DNA of 26,126 bases from an uncultured Planctomycetaceae bacterium (lineage in GTDB: Bacteria; Planctomycetota; Planctomycetia; Planctomycetales; Planctomycetaceae), in contig CAIXQV010000930.1 in the NCBI GenBank assembly GCA_903921605.1, forward strand, positions 1-26,126, given 5' to 3'. Each line of letters begins with the position of its first letter. Position 1 is the stretch's first letter. The notes beneath the pieces are model-generated. The model saw only the letters and a program-made list of their open reading frames with translations. It had not been told where the DNA came from and searched no databases. This document shows positions 1 through 7,646 of the stretch, one piece after another. The position numbers and the translations under genes are program-made.

Positions 1-1
1 A

Positions 2-550
2 AAAAAATCCATCGACATTGCCGCTGAGTTTGAAAGTCCCAGCGTGATCACTTTCACGGGAATGCGTGTCGATGGCATGGATAACAAAACGGCTGAGCAG
101 AACTGCATCGACTGCTGGAAGCAGGTGATTGAGTATGCGGAGTCAAAAAAGATTACGCTGGTTCTGGAGCATCTGAATACTCGCGACAGTTCTCATCCGA
201 TGAAGGGACATCCGGGATATTTTGGCGACAACGTCGAGCGTTGCATCGAGCTGGTGAAGCGAATGGATTCGCCTTACTTCAAGCTTCTGTTCGATGTCTA
301 TCACGTGCAAATTATGCATGGCGACGTAATTCGTCGCATCCAGATGTACCATCAGCTGATCGGACATTACCACACCGCAGGAAACCCCGGACGACGCGAA
401 CTGGATGACAAGCAGGAAATCAACTACCCGGCGGTCCTGCGAGCAATCATCGCGACGGGATACACAGGATTTGTTGCTCAGGAATTCATTCCGACATGGA
501 GCGATCCAGTGCTCGCATTCCGCCATGCCGCGATGGTAACGGACGTCTAG
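2..550 (+). CDS. Hydroxypyruvate isomerase-like TIM-barrel protein (5' end outside window)
   Basis: The reading frame is open from the left edge, so only the C-terminal 182 residues are present out of the roughly 260-300 usual for the family. The protein belongs to the xylose-isomerase-like TIM-barrel superfamily. The closest resemblance is to hydroxypyruvate isomerase (Hyi), which interconverts hydroxypyruvate and tartronate semialdehyde in the cytoplasm. Visible family signatures are VLEHLNTR, LLFDVYHVQ, HYHTAGNPGRREL, EINYPA and VAQEFIPTW. The Glu, Asp, His and Glu in these blocks are the expected divalent-metal ligands of the barrel. EINYP and the AGNPGRREL segment are what favour Hyi over generic sugar-phosphate isomerases. 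Planctomycetes carry many paralogues of this superfamily, so the substrate is uncertain. No Tat or signal sequence can be judged because the N-terminus is missing. Confidence 0.85.
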   Translation, partial: KKSIDIAAEFESPSVITFTGMRVDGMDNKTAEQNCIDCWKQVIEYAESKKITLVLEHLNTRDSSHPMKGHPGYFGDNVERCIELVKRMDSPYFKLLFDVYHVQIMHGDVIRRIQMYHQLIGHYHTAGNPGRRELDDKQEINYPAVLRAIIATGYTGFVAQEFIPTWSDPVLAFRHAAMVTDV

Positions 551-558
551 GCTAAACA

Positions 559-626
559 TCAAAAAAGAACAGCAGGCACACTCCGTGGAATGTCCCGGAC
601 TTCATTGGGACATCGCGGAGTGTGCC
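559..626 (-). terminator. Long hairpin with T-run, terminator of the minus-strand TPR gene
   Basis: An 11-bp perfect outer stem (575-585 with 616-626, GGCACACTCCG) and a 7-bp perfect inner stem (590-596 with 607-613, ATGTCCC) are separated by a small asymmetric internal loop. Read on the minus strand the stem is followed within about 10 nt by a T-rich run (complement of 559-568). This suits termination of the gene that stops at 692. It also lies 25 nt after the plus-strand stop at 550, so it may serve both directions. The core also resembles dispersed palindromes of planctomycete genomes (see findings). Confidence 0.55.
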
Positions 627-691
627 ACATTGCGTGCTCATGATACTGCAGCAGATGAACTCGCAGATGCAATTCGTTTCAGCATGCTGTC

Positions 692-2776
692 CTAGCGAAT
701 TTCGTCCCCGGACGGAGGACCTCCAGCTGGTGGCCCTAATAACCCGGGATTATCCTTGAGGACCTGCACGATTGCTCCGGGAATCGTAATGCTGACTGCC
801 ACTGACGAATCAGCAGATGTCGATGCAAGGCTATTGATGGCCTCACCAAGAGAAGGCTGCAGTGGCGGTGGCGCCTGTCCTAATGCCAACGGAGCCATCT
901 GCTTGCCCATCATCACGAGGCCAGTCAGAGCCTGATTGGCTTCATCGGCAGCACTCTCTTCCGTCAGATTCAACTTTATGTTCAGGGCCAGATCACTGCC
1001 GGCATCCATAACAATCGCACCACCGGAGATCCGACCTTTGATTGCACCCACCAGTTGTGCAACCTGTGCTGGCACGTTTGGTGGAGGATCAGGAATTCCA
1101 GCACTCATGCCGGCCAGCAGCGGACTGGAGAACGCCTGAACAAGGTGGCTGCTTCTGGATACAAACGCAAACTGCTCATTCGCCGCTGTACCGGGACCGT
1201 TCGTGATGGCGGCTTTCAGGCCAGGCTCGGATGCCATCAGGAACGTCTTTGAATCAACCGCGTGCAGAGCCATCACAGGAGCATTTGGATCCGGATTTGG
1301 CAGCAAATAATAAGCCTTGCCGTCGTGGGTCGATTCAGTCGCGTTCCCCTGTGTCATGAGAGCTGCGATGTCAATATCCTTGTTCGTTCGAACAACGATC
1401 ATAGCATTTTCACCACCCATCAGCTGCTTCGAGATTGCGGCTGGATCCGGCTGGCCTCCACCCATCGCCTGCCCAATGACAGGTATCATGGTGGCGATCA
1501 AATTGCCCATTCCCATCGTGACAGAGTCGATATCACCAGGGACGAATCCTGTCTGAGCGGACATCTCCGTCATTGCCTGCTGAAACTGAGGCATATCTGT
1601 CAGCGGTTTCGTGAATCCACTCTCCAGCAAATCGCCGGGCCGAACATACATCAAGTATTCTGTCGCGGCCGGCAGATAGGACATATCAATCGGACCTGCC
1701 GTCACACTGGACTTCGGAGCCATTGCTGGCCCTGCTCCCGCACCACCGGTCAGAAACGGATTAACTGGGGCATCCGGATCAGCAGGCATTGGCTCTGTGG
1801 CGGCAACCGCTGGCTCTTCAGGCATCTCTGTTTTGTTTGGTGCAGCAGGTTTCTCCGTTGCCGCGACGGCATTTTCTTTCATCCTTTCAGCAACGGCATC
1901 GCGAGCTTTGTTCTCTGCCAGAATTTTATCAGCGGCTGCCTTACGACGAGCTGCGTCTTCCGCCTCTTCACGAGCAGCGGCCATTTCCGTGGCTGCACTC
2001 GCATCGGCCAACAACTGGTCCTGAGTCATCAAAGATCGCCGTTGAATCTCGCGAACATTTGTCTGACGAGTAATCTGCCGGCCAGCAATTTCGATCGAAG
2101 TCTGCTCTTCAATCATCCGGCGAATATCCCCCTGAACACCGGACAACGCTTCGCGGACCAACTGAGAATGATGAGGAGTCTGTTCATGTTTCAAACCTTC
2201 AACGAAGAACTCCCTGGCTTCTTCATTCTCTCCGGCTTCCGCCAGAGTAACTCCGAGCATATAAAAATATCGTGGATCGGAACCACCGGCCGCCGCTTCT
2301 TTCAGTAGCTGAATGGCAGTCGGGGAATCTCCCTGCCGCCGTGCTTCGAGAGCATCACGATAAACCAACTTCAGTCGCTCGTTTTCAGGATCAGCCTTCA
2401 GGGCATTTCGAGCAGCCAGACGATAACGTTCGATCCGAACACGTAACGGTCCCTGAGTTCGCTCGATCGAACGATTCACGAGTGAGGCCGTGCTTGTCTC
2501 CGCTTCCAGCTTCGCAGCAGCCTTTAGGTCGGCCGTACCATCATGGCCCATTTGCTCCGTAAGAATTCCACGAAAATACAACGGGCGAGGGTCATCTGTT
2601 CTATTCTCGATGATGTCGCTCAGCATTTTTTCTGCTGAAGCGAAATCTCCAGCTCTCCAGACACTCAAAGCATTATTCAATAGGCTGTCATTCGATGCTC
2701 GATCAGCGGCGAAAGCCACCGAACTCAGCAAACACAACGCTAACAGACAACACTGGCAGAATAAACGACACTTCAT
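692..2776 (-). CDS. Secreted TPR and coiled-coil protein of unknown function
   Basis: The protein has 694 residues when started at the ATG at 2776, which has AGGAG 7 nt upstream; a TTG two codons earlier is less likely. A Sec signal peptide is clear, with a Cys/Leu-rich core and an AFA cleavage site near residue 23. The mature N-terminal part (about 28-210) holds TPR-like helices, for example a first unit around ALSVWRAGDFASAEKML and another around YFYMLGVTLAEAGENEEA. Residues about 240-310 are Ala/Glu/Lys-rich and probably coiled coil. A Pro/Ala-rich linker and a globular C-terminal domain of about 330 residues follow (begins near YLPAATEYLMYVRPGDLL), ending in a Pro/Gly-rich tail. I do not recognise the C-terminal domain. 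The gene stands alone, divergent from the kinase gene, and is probably periplasmic. Function is unknown; the TPRs suggest a protein-interaction role. Confidence 0.85.
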   Translation of the reverse strand: MKCRLFCQCCLLALCLLSSVAFAADRASNDSLLNNALSVWRAGDFASAEKMLSDIIENRTDDPRPLYFRGILTEQMGHDGTADLKAAAKLEAETSTASLVNRSIERTQGPLRVRIERYRLAARNALKADPENERLKLVYRDALEARRQGDSPTAIQLLKEAAAGGSDPRYFYMLGVTLAEAGENEEAREFFVEGLKHEQTPHHSQLVREALSGVQGDIRRMIEEQTSIEIAGRQITRQTNVREIQRRSLMTQDQLLADASAATEMAAAREEAEDAARRKAAADKILAENKARDAVAERMKENAVAATEKPAAPNKTEMPEEPAVAATEPMPADPDAPVNPFLTGGAGAGPAMAPKSSVTAGPIDMSYLPAATEYLMYVRPGDLLESGFTKPLTDMPQFQQAMTEMSAQTGFVPGDIDSVTMGMGNLIATMIPVIGQAMGGGQPDPAAISKQLMGGENAMIVVRTNKDIDIAALMTQGNATESTHDGKAYYLLPNPDPNAPVMALHAVDSKTFLMASEPGLKAAITNGPGTAANEQFAFVSRSSHLVQAFSSPLLAGMSAGIPDPPPNVPAQVAQLVGAIKGRISGGAIVMDAGSDLALNIKLNLTEESAADEANQALTGLVMMGKQMAPLALGQAPPPLQPSLGEAINSLASTSADSSVAVSITIPGAIVQVLKDNPGLLGPPAGGPPSGDEIR

Positions 2777-2782
2777 TTCCAA

Positions 2783-3189
2783 ACTCCTGGACTCAATATC
2801 TGAGGCAATTCACATGAATAGCAGGAATGCTGATGTAACCCCGAATCAATTCACATAGATGGGAATACAGCCCGCCCTGAGCTGCCAACCTGACAGATTT
2901 TTCGGCTTCGCTCGAACCGCGTCACTGAAACACCGTCTATTTCACAGCATAGCCGAGGCTGCGACAATCTGCCGCACGTGAAATCGGGGAATTTCTGTCC
3001 AGTGGCTCGGGACCGTCAGTTGAATGGCTGCCGGAACTCTGACAGGCCGGCTTCAAAGTCGCATCTTTTAAGGCCTATTTGTTATGATCGGCGTCTCAGG
3101 GGGAATCTGCCTGGTTTTTGGGGAGTAACTGTCGGTCAGCTCACTTGGCTTCAAGGTGGCCCGATATTCCCCTGATTCATAACGGAACG
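2783..3189. other. Divergent intergenic region between the TPR gene and the kinase gene
   Basis: About 400 nt without a convincing gene. Both flanking genes start here and point outward, so it must hold their promoters. The best -10-like hexamer for the kinase is TATGAT at 3083-3088, but no good -35 box stands 16-18 nt before it. No strong inverted repeats, tandem repeats or RNA motifs were seen. Short open frames on the plus strand have neither ribosome binding sites nor recognisable products. Confidence 0.5.
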
Positions 3190-3194
3190 ATGAC

Positions 3195-4601
3195 TTGGCT
3201 AACTTGTACTGCACCGCCTGCAACCAACTTTTCTCCGGTAGTCTCGCCGCATGCCCTCGCTGCGGAATGAAACTCACCGCGCAGGAGAATATTTGGCAAA
3301 AAGACACCTTGCTGCTGAATGCCGACGCCGTGGAGTCCGCTTCGGCAACGTTGGAAATGGAACTCGATCAACTGCTGTTGCCCGGGCAGGTCCTGGACAT
3401 TTATCAGTGCCAGAAACTTCTGGGCCGTGGCGGCATGGGTGTCGTGTATCTCGCGCGGAATACGAGCTTGCAGCGTCTGTGTGCCTTGAAGCTGTTGTCT
3501 CCGCGCAAGGTCTCTCGAGAAGTCGATTATGTGGAGCGATTCGAGAACGAAGGCCGGGCTGCGGCGGCGATGGTTCATCCGAATGTCGTAACAACGCACG
3601 CGATCGGTCGAACAGGAGACTACCACTTCCTTGAAATGGAGTACGTCCCGGGCCATTCACTGCAATGCGAAATTGACGAAGGAGGAGCGATCGGACCAAT
3701 CCGTTCGACTGCGATGGCCGTTGGTATTGCAAGCGGACTTGCGATGGCGCATCGCCTTGGAATCGTTCACCGCGATCTTAAACCCGACAACGTTTTAGTG
3801 ACACCAGGCGGCATTCCGAAGATCGTAGACTTCGGTCTTGCGAAGCGAGTCATGGGGAATGATCTGCCCAATACGAATCTTGCAGGCACTCCCTATTTCA
3901 TGGCGCCGGAGCTGTTTGAAGGGGACTCGGCAACAACTCAAAGCGATGTGTATGCCCTGGGCGTCTGCTATTACCTGATGCTGACCGGAAAATTCCCGTT
4001 CGAAGGGGACTCTGTAAATACGCTGATGAAAGCCATCCTGACGGCTCGGTATACCAGTGTTCGTCGAATCAACGAAGACATTCCGCTGGATATCGCGGAG
4101 TGCGTTTCACTGATGCTGAACAGAGATCCTAAAAGCCGTCCTCGCGACGCAGCGGCCGCTTCGCAGTTGCTGCAGGCGGTACTGGGTTCGACGCGTGATC
4201 TCGACAATCTCATCTACGATGCGTTCAACGGACTTCCCAGTATTCAATGGGAGCCCGACGGCGACGATGGCTTCAAGGTCCATCTCACTCTCCGCGACGA
4301 ACGGGCTCAAACTGTCTACATCGAAAACAGTGAGCACTCTGCAGGCGACCGCCTTCTGATGATCTTTAGCATCTGCTGTGAAGCTCGAGCAGATTTTTAC
4401 GAAGACGCTCTCCGGCTCAATGCATTGATGCATCACGGAGGCATCTCAATCCGTGATATCGGTGGTCGCCCCTACTTTGTGATGGTTGACACCTATTCCA
4501 GAGCGACTGTCAGCGGCGAAGATATCCGCCGCAGCGCAATCGAACTCGGCTCGCGAGCCGACTCTGTGGAAAAGCAACTGACAGGTAAGGATGTAAATTA
4601 G
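3195..4601 (+). CDS. Serine/threonine protein kinase with N-terminal zinc ribbon
   Basis: A 468-residue Hanks-type kinase. The start is TTG at 3195: an in-frame TAA at 3180-3182 excludes anything earlier, and GGAACGA lies just upstream. Residues 6-23 form a zinc ribbon (C6-x2-C9, C20-x2-C23). The kinase domain covers about 68-335 with every key residue: glycine loop GRGGMG 77-82, Lys99, probable helix-C Glu119, HRDLKPDN 172-179, DFG 192-194 and APE 217-219. It should therefore be active, transferring phosphate from ATP to Ser/Thr. There is no membrane segment or PASTA/TPR sensor, unlike many planctomycete kinases, so it should be cytoplasmic. The last 130 residues are not kinase: the pattern LNALMHHGGISIRDIGG followed by LGSRADSVEKQLTG resembles the CesT/YbjN chaperone fold. 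That fold call is an inference; the kinase call is secure. Confidence 0.95.
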   Translation: MANLYCTACNQLFSGSLAACPRCGMKLTAQENIWQKDTLLLNADAVESASATLEMELDQLLLPGQVLDIYQCQKLLGRGGMGVVYLARNTSLQRLCALKLLSPRKVSREVDYVERFENEGRAAAAMVHPNVVTTHAIGRTGDYHFLEMEYVPGHSLQCEIDEGGAIGPIRSTAMAVGIASGLAMAHRLGIVHRDLKPDNVLVTPGGIPKIVDFGLAKRVMGNDLPNTNLAGTPYFMAPELFEGDSATTQSDVYALGVCYYLMLTGKFPFEGDSVNTLMKAILTARYTSVRRINEDIPLDIAECVSLMLNRDPKSRPRDAAAASQLLQAVLGSTRDLDNLIYDAFNGLPSIQWEPDGDDGFKVHLTLRDERAQTVYIENSEHSAGDRLLMIFSICCEARADFYEDALRLNALMHHGGISIRDIGGRPYFVMVDTYSRATVSGEDIRRSAIELGSRADSVEKQLTGKDVN

Positions 4602-4610
4602 TTGACCAAC

Positions 4611-4650
4611 AAAAAGAAACCCCGAGGAAATTGTTTCCGCGGGGTTTCTT
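4611..4650. terminator. Bidirectional intrinsic terminator between convergent genes
   Basis: A perfect 11-bp outer stem (AAGAAACCCCG at 4614-4624 with 4640-4650) continues through one A/G mismatch into a perfect 5-bp inner stem (GGAAA 4626-4630 with TTTCC 4634-4638) and a 3-nt loop. The A-run on the left gives the minus strand a T-run, and the right arm itself ends in TTTCTT for the plus strand. It sits 12 nt after the kinase stop and about 70 nt after the stop of the propeller gene on the other strand, so it probably ends both transcripts. Confidence 0.85.
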
Positions 4651-4720
4651 GCATTGATCTTCCGGCATCGCTGCTGCTGCTCAAGACGAATGTCTCCGCG
4701 ATGCTGCCAGTTTACCAGAA

Positions 4721-5986
4721 CTATTTACCAACCTGGTAGCACATCAATTTGTCCTGCTCCCGAAGGTACAGCTTGCCATTCACGATGACCGGATGAGACC
4801 AGCTCGCACCTTTCTGGTAGTCGGGCGCGAATGAGCCCTTCAGGTTATATCCCGTTGGCACAGCTTCGATCAACGCGACGGTGCCGTCCTGATAACGGAA
4901 GATCAGATGGCCATCAATAAACAGCACCGCTGCTGAGCCCTTGCCAGCGCCACGAAGTTTTCCGCCCCAGACGATCTCTCCCGTCAGGAGATTGACGCAG
5001 GTCGGAAATCCTTCATTCTGCTGATGCCCGGCATAGATATGCCCGTCCAACAAAATCATTCCGCCATGATGATTGTTGAAGACCTGGCCTTCCAAAAAAT
5101 ACTTCTCTTCAGCAACGACTCCGTCACCATCCTTCTTCAACTCCACAAGAGCAGCCCCGGTCTTGTAGCTCGTTGACGCAAAGACCAGATTTCCATCAAT
5201 GATTGGAGTTGAAATATTGGCCACGCCGTTGGCAACTCGGTTATAGCTCCAAAGCTGTTTCCCGTCTTCCGCTCGAATCCCGATCAGGCCTCGCCCCACC
5301 AACTGCACATATTGCTTGACCCCAACAGCATTCGAAATCATGATGGATGAATAGCCCGCCCCGTCCTTGCCAGCACTGCCTTCGATGGAAGCCTTGCAAG
5401 CCCAGATGTCTTTTCCGGTCATCTTGTCGAGACAAACAACCATCGCATCGTCGCCACCGGGCGTGCACAACACACGATCGCCATCAACCAGCGGAGATTC
5501 CGAAAATCCCCAGCCAGACATCATTCGGCCATTCCATTCAGAGAACTTTCTCTGCCAGACAATTTCACCTGTGGCGGATTTCAGACAACTGACCGCTCCG
5601 TCAGAAGAAACAACATACAGACGGTCTCCATCAACTGAAGGAGTACATCGCGAACCTTCGTACTTATGCTCCGGTCGTGTTTCCGTCAGTGGCTGCTTCC
5701 AAAGAATCTTTCCATCCTCAGCGCTGGCCGCAATTACGGACTGACCGCCGTCAACATCGCCCAACGTGTACAGCACACCACCGACGACCGCAACGCTCGC
5801 GTAACCTTCACCAAATCCTTCGACGGTCCAAAGATGCTTCGGTGGATCGGCGGTCCAATCCTTCGACGCCAGGACTTCGTCCGACTGAGCATTCCGTTCC
5901 GGTCCACGCCATTGTGGCCAGTCAGACGCCTGCAATAAGCCCGGCAGAGCAAGTGAAATGATCAGTCCACGTAACAAAGAAGCCAT
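4721..5986 (-). CDS. Secreted PQQ-like beta-propeller repeat protein
   Basis: The protein has 421 residues when started at ATG 5986, which has GAGGG 7 nt upstream; an ATG 8 codons earlier (6010) has no such site. A signal peptide (core LLRGLIISLALPGLL, cleavage near LQA) precedes the phylum-typical mature start DWPQWRGPERN. The rest is PQQ-type propeller blades (PQQ_2/BamB-like) recognisable by repeated blocks such as EDGKILWKQPL, ATGEIVWQRKF, MTGKDIWACKA, EDGKQLWSYNR and LTGEIVWGGKL. No catalytic domain or heme motif is attached, so an alcohol dehydrogenase role is unlikely and binding of PQQ itself is not implied. Such proteins are abundant and functionally undefined in planctomycetes, with scaffold or binding roles most plausible. 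It may be the last gene of the minus-strand group that begins at 8968, about 100 nt after the preceding stop. Confidence 0.9.
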   Translation of the reverse strand: MASLLRGLIISLALPGLLQASDWPQWRGPERNAQSDEVLASKDWTADPPKHLWTVEGFGEGYASVAVVGGVLYTLGDVDGGQSVIAASAEDGKILWKQPLTETRPEHKYEGSRCTPSVDGDRLYVVSSDGAVSCLKSATGEIVWQRKFSEWNGRMMSGWGFSESPLVDGDRVLCTPGGDDAMVVCLDKMTGKDIWACKASIEGSAGKDGAGYSSIMISNAVGVKQYVQLVGRGLIGIRAEDGKQLWSYNRVANGVANISTPIIDGNLVFASTSYKTGAALVELKKDGDGVVAEEKYFLEGQVFNNHHGGMILLDGHIYAGHQQNEGFPTCVNLLTGEIVWGGKLRGAGKGSAAVLFIDGHLIFRYQDGTVALIEAVPTGYNLKGSFAPDYQKGASWSHPVIVNGKLYLREQDKLMCYQVGK

Positions 5987-6086
5987 CGAGAATCCCTCAT
6001 CAAAACTCATTCAAGTCAATAACAGGCCAGCCGCAATTATTGTCGATGCTTTAAAACTGTGCCAGAGAACCCCAGTAAACCTCACA

Positions 6087-7646
6087 TCAGGGGGTCGCCA
6101 ATGCAGAGGTTCTGGACACATCCTCCACCACTAACTGATCCGCTCGGCTCAATAGACTTTTCCGCAGGCGTACAACCAGACCGGCCGAACCAGTGCCGTC
6201 ATACGTCCACATCTCTCGCATCACCTTGGCAGACCCAAATCGCGAAATGCGTTCCGGCTGACCCAGCGTTTGTGCAACCTGCTGAGCCGTCATGCCTTTG
6301 ACAACTCGCCCATCTCGAATCGCAATCTGAATATCGTCCTTCGGCAAAGTTTCCATCTGCTGCGTCGTCAGCCATTTTCCATTCAGATGTTCCCAGCCGA
6401 GCACTTTGAGACGCTCTGCGATCTGAACAGCATCGCCGGGAGATTCCACAGCGGCGATGGCCCACGCGGATTTCAGGAGATCAATTCCTTTCTGCTGATG
6501 AGCAGAATTCTTCCATTGCTCGAAAACAAACAAGTATTCATCCGCGACTCGCAGAACGCCGGCCAGTTCGGATGTTCCAAATCGCTTTTCCTGAGCGGCT
6601 AGCCATTCCGCAATGATCGTGTCTCGTCCATTACTGCGTTTGAGCCCATCCAACAACTCCAGCAACTGCTGCATTTCACGACGTGACAGTTCTGGAATCC
6701 GCCCCAGCCGATAGTCGACTTCTCGCTGTTCAAAGTTGGCGGCCATCGCGACTTCTTCCGGCAGTTCATCTCGCACAAGCCCCGCGAGCTCTAAACCACT
6801 ACTACCATCCGGCTTTAACATCGCCTGAAGCTGCTCACCTCGAACAGTTCGATACAACAAACGATGCAGAATCTCGCGATCCTGAACATTGCCGTCGTCG
6901 TAGAGCTTCACAGCTTCCTTCGGAAAGCCCTGTTTGAGCCGATCCGGGATCTCCATCTCGGGCTTGTTCCATCCGTTCAGTTGCTGAATACTCTTAACGA
7001 GCTCTGAAGACGCCGTTCGAGCCTTCCATTGCGTCAAGAGAATCTCATACCCGATCGCCTGCAGGAAGGCGTTATTGACTTTCTGTGCTTTCGCGACATC
7101 GACAACCTTCGCCAATCGGGAAACATCCCCGGACGCCATTTGTCTCATCAATTGCACTGAGCTCAGGCGGATATCTTCCAGCTCTGATGACAACGCATCA
7201 TCACCATAGAATTCAGCAATCTCTGCAAAGTCATCGGCCAACGTCAGCAAAGCATCCGGCTGATCTTTGGGCACAGCCTCAACGCGTTTCGCCAACCTTT
7301 CTAAATCTGTTTCCCGGATCGTCAATTCGCTGACCAGAAAAGTCATTCGTTGACCATTCACAGCAAACTTCCCGGTGATGTCCATGCGCTGTCGCTCCCG
7401 CATGCGATCGGGAAGACGGATACTGCCCGGAAGTCGAAACTCAACGTCCAGTTTTTCAACTCGAAACGAATCCCCGATTCGCCCGTTAAACCGACCTTCA
7501 AAATTCAACTTTCGGCCCTCGTCGGCCAGTTTTTTCCACTGAGGCTTTAATTTCAAAACCTCCGGAACAGTGATGGTCTGCCCAACGGCCGACGTTCCAA
7601 TCAACAGAAACATCAAGGCCGAAAGAAGAACGATTCGTCCACTCAT
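6087..7646 (-). CDS. Secreted protein with BamE/OmlA-like C-terminal motif
   Basis: A 519-residue protein with a signal peptide (core IVLLSALMFLLIG, cleavage near AVGQ). Its ATG overlaps the TGA of the upstream gene as ATGA, which implies translational coupling. The N-terminal region (about 25-115) is beta-rich. The middle is a long helical part rich in Glu, Leu and Arg, for example RREMQQLLELLDGLKRS. Near residues 445-510 comes the pattern GMTAQQVAQTLGQPERISR, then EMWTYDG and a beta strand. This is the signature of SmpA/OmlA (BamE-type) domains, where G-x-T-x2-x-V-x3-L-G-x-P marks the first helix. The resemblance is to the motif only; the rest of the protein is unfamiliar, and outer-membrane assembly is not implied. 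It probably works with the membrane protein encoded just upstream. Confidence 0.8.
   Translation of the reverse strand: MSGRIVLLSALMFLLIGTSAVGQTITVPEVLKLKPQWKKLADEGRKLNFEGRFNGRIGDSFRVEKLDVEFRLPGSIRLPDRMRERQRMDITGKFAVNGQRMTFLVSELTIRETDLERLAKRVEAVPKDQPDALLTLADDFAEIAEFYGDDALSSELEDIRLSSVQLMRQMASGDVSRLAKVVDVAKAQKVNNAFLQAIGYEILLTQWKARTASSELVKSIQQLNGWNKPEMEIPDRLKQGFPKEAVKLYDDGNVQDREILHRLLYRTVRGEQLQAMLKPDGSSGLELAGLVRDELPEEVAMAANFEQREVDYRLGRIPELSRREMQQLLELLDGLKRSNGRDTIIAEWLAAQEKRFGTSELAGVLRVADEYLFVFEQWKNSAHQQKGIDLLKSAWAIAAVESPGDAVQIAERLKVLGWEHLNGKWLTTQQMETLPKDDIQIAIRDGRVVKGMTAQQVAQTLGQPERISRFGSAKVMREMWTYDGTGSAGLVVRLRKSLLSRADQLVVEDVSRTSALATP

Noticed and set aside
143..562. Minus-strand open frame of 139 codons
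   Set aside because: It is a shadow of the isomerase-like gene, whose conserved motifs are on the plus strand.
1262..2308. Plus-strand open frame of 348 codons
   Set aside because: It lies wholly antisense to the secreted TPR gene, its translation is rich in Arg, His, Cys and Trp with no family pattern, and it has no ribosome binding site.
3083..3088. TATGAT as a kinase promoter -10 box
   Set aside because: No acceptable -35 sequence stands at 16-18 nt, so it was left out as a separate feature.
2978..3175. Plus-strand 65-codon frame before the kinase
   Set aside because: No ribosome binding site, no recognisable product and atypical composition.
4721..5986. PQQ-dependent alcohol dehydrogenase
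   Set aside because: The protein has propeller blades only, is shorter than the dehydrogenases, and lacks their catalytic region and the cytochrome domain.
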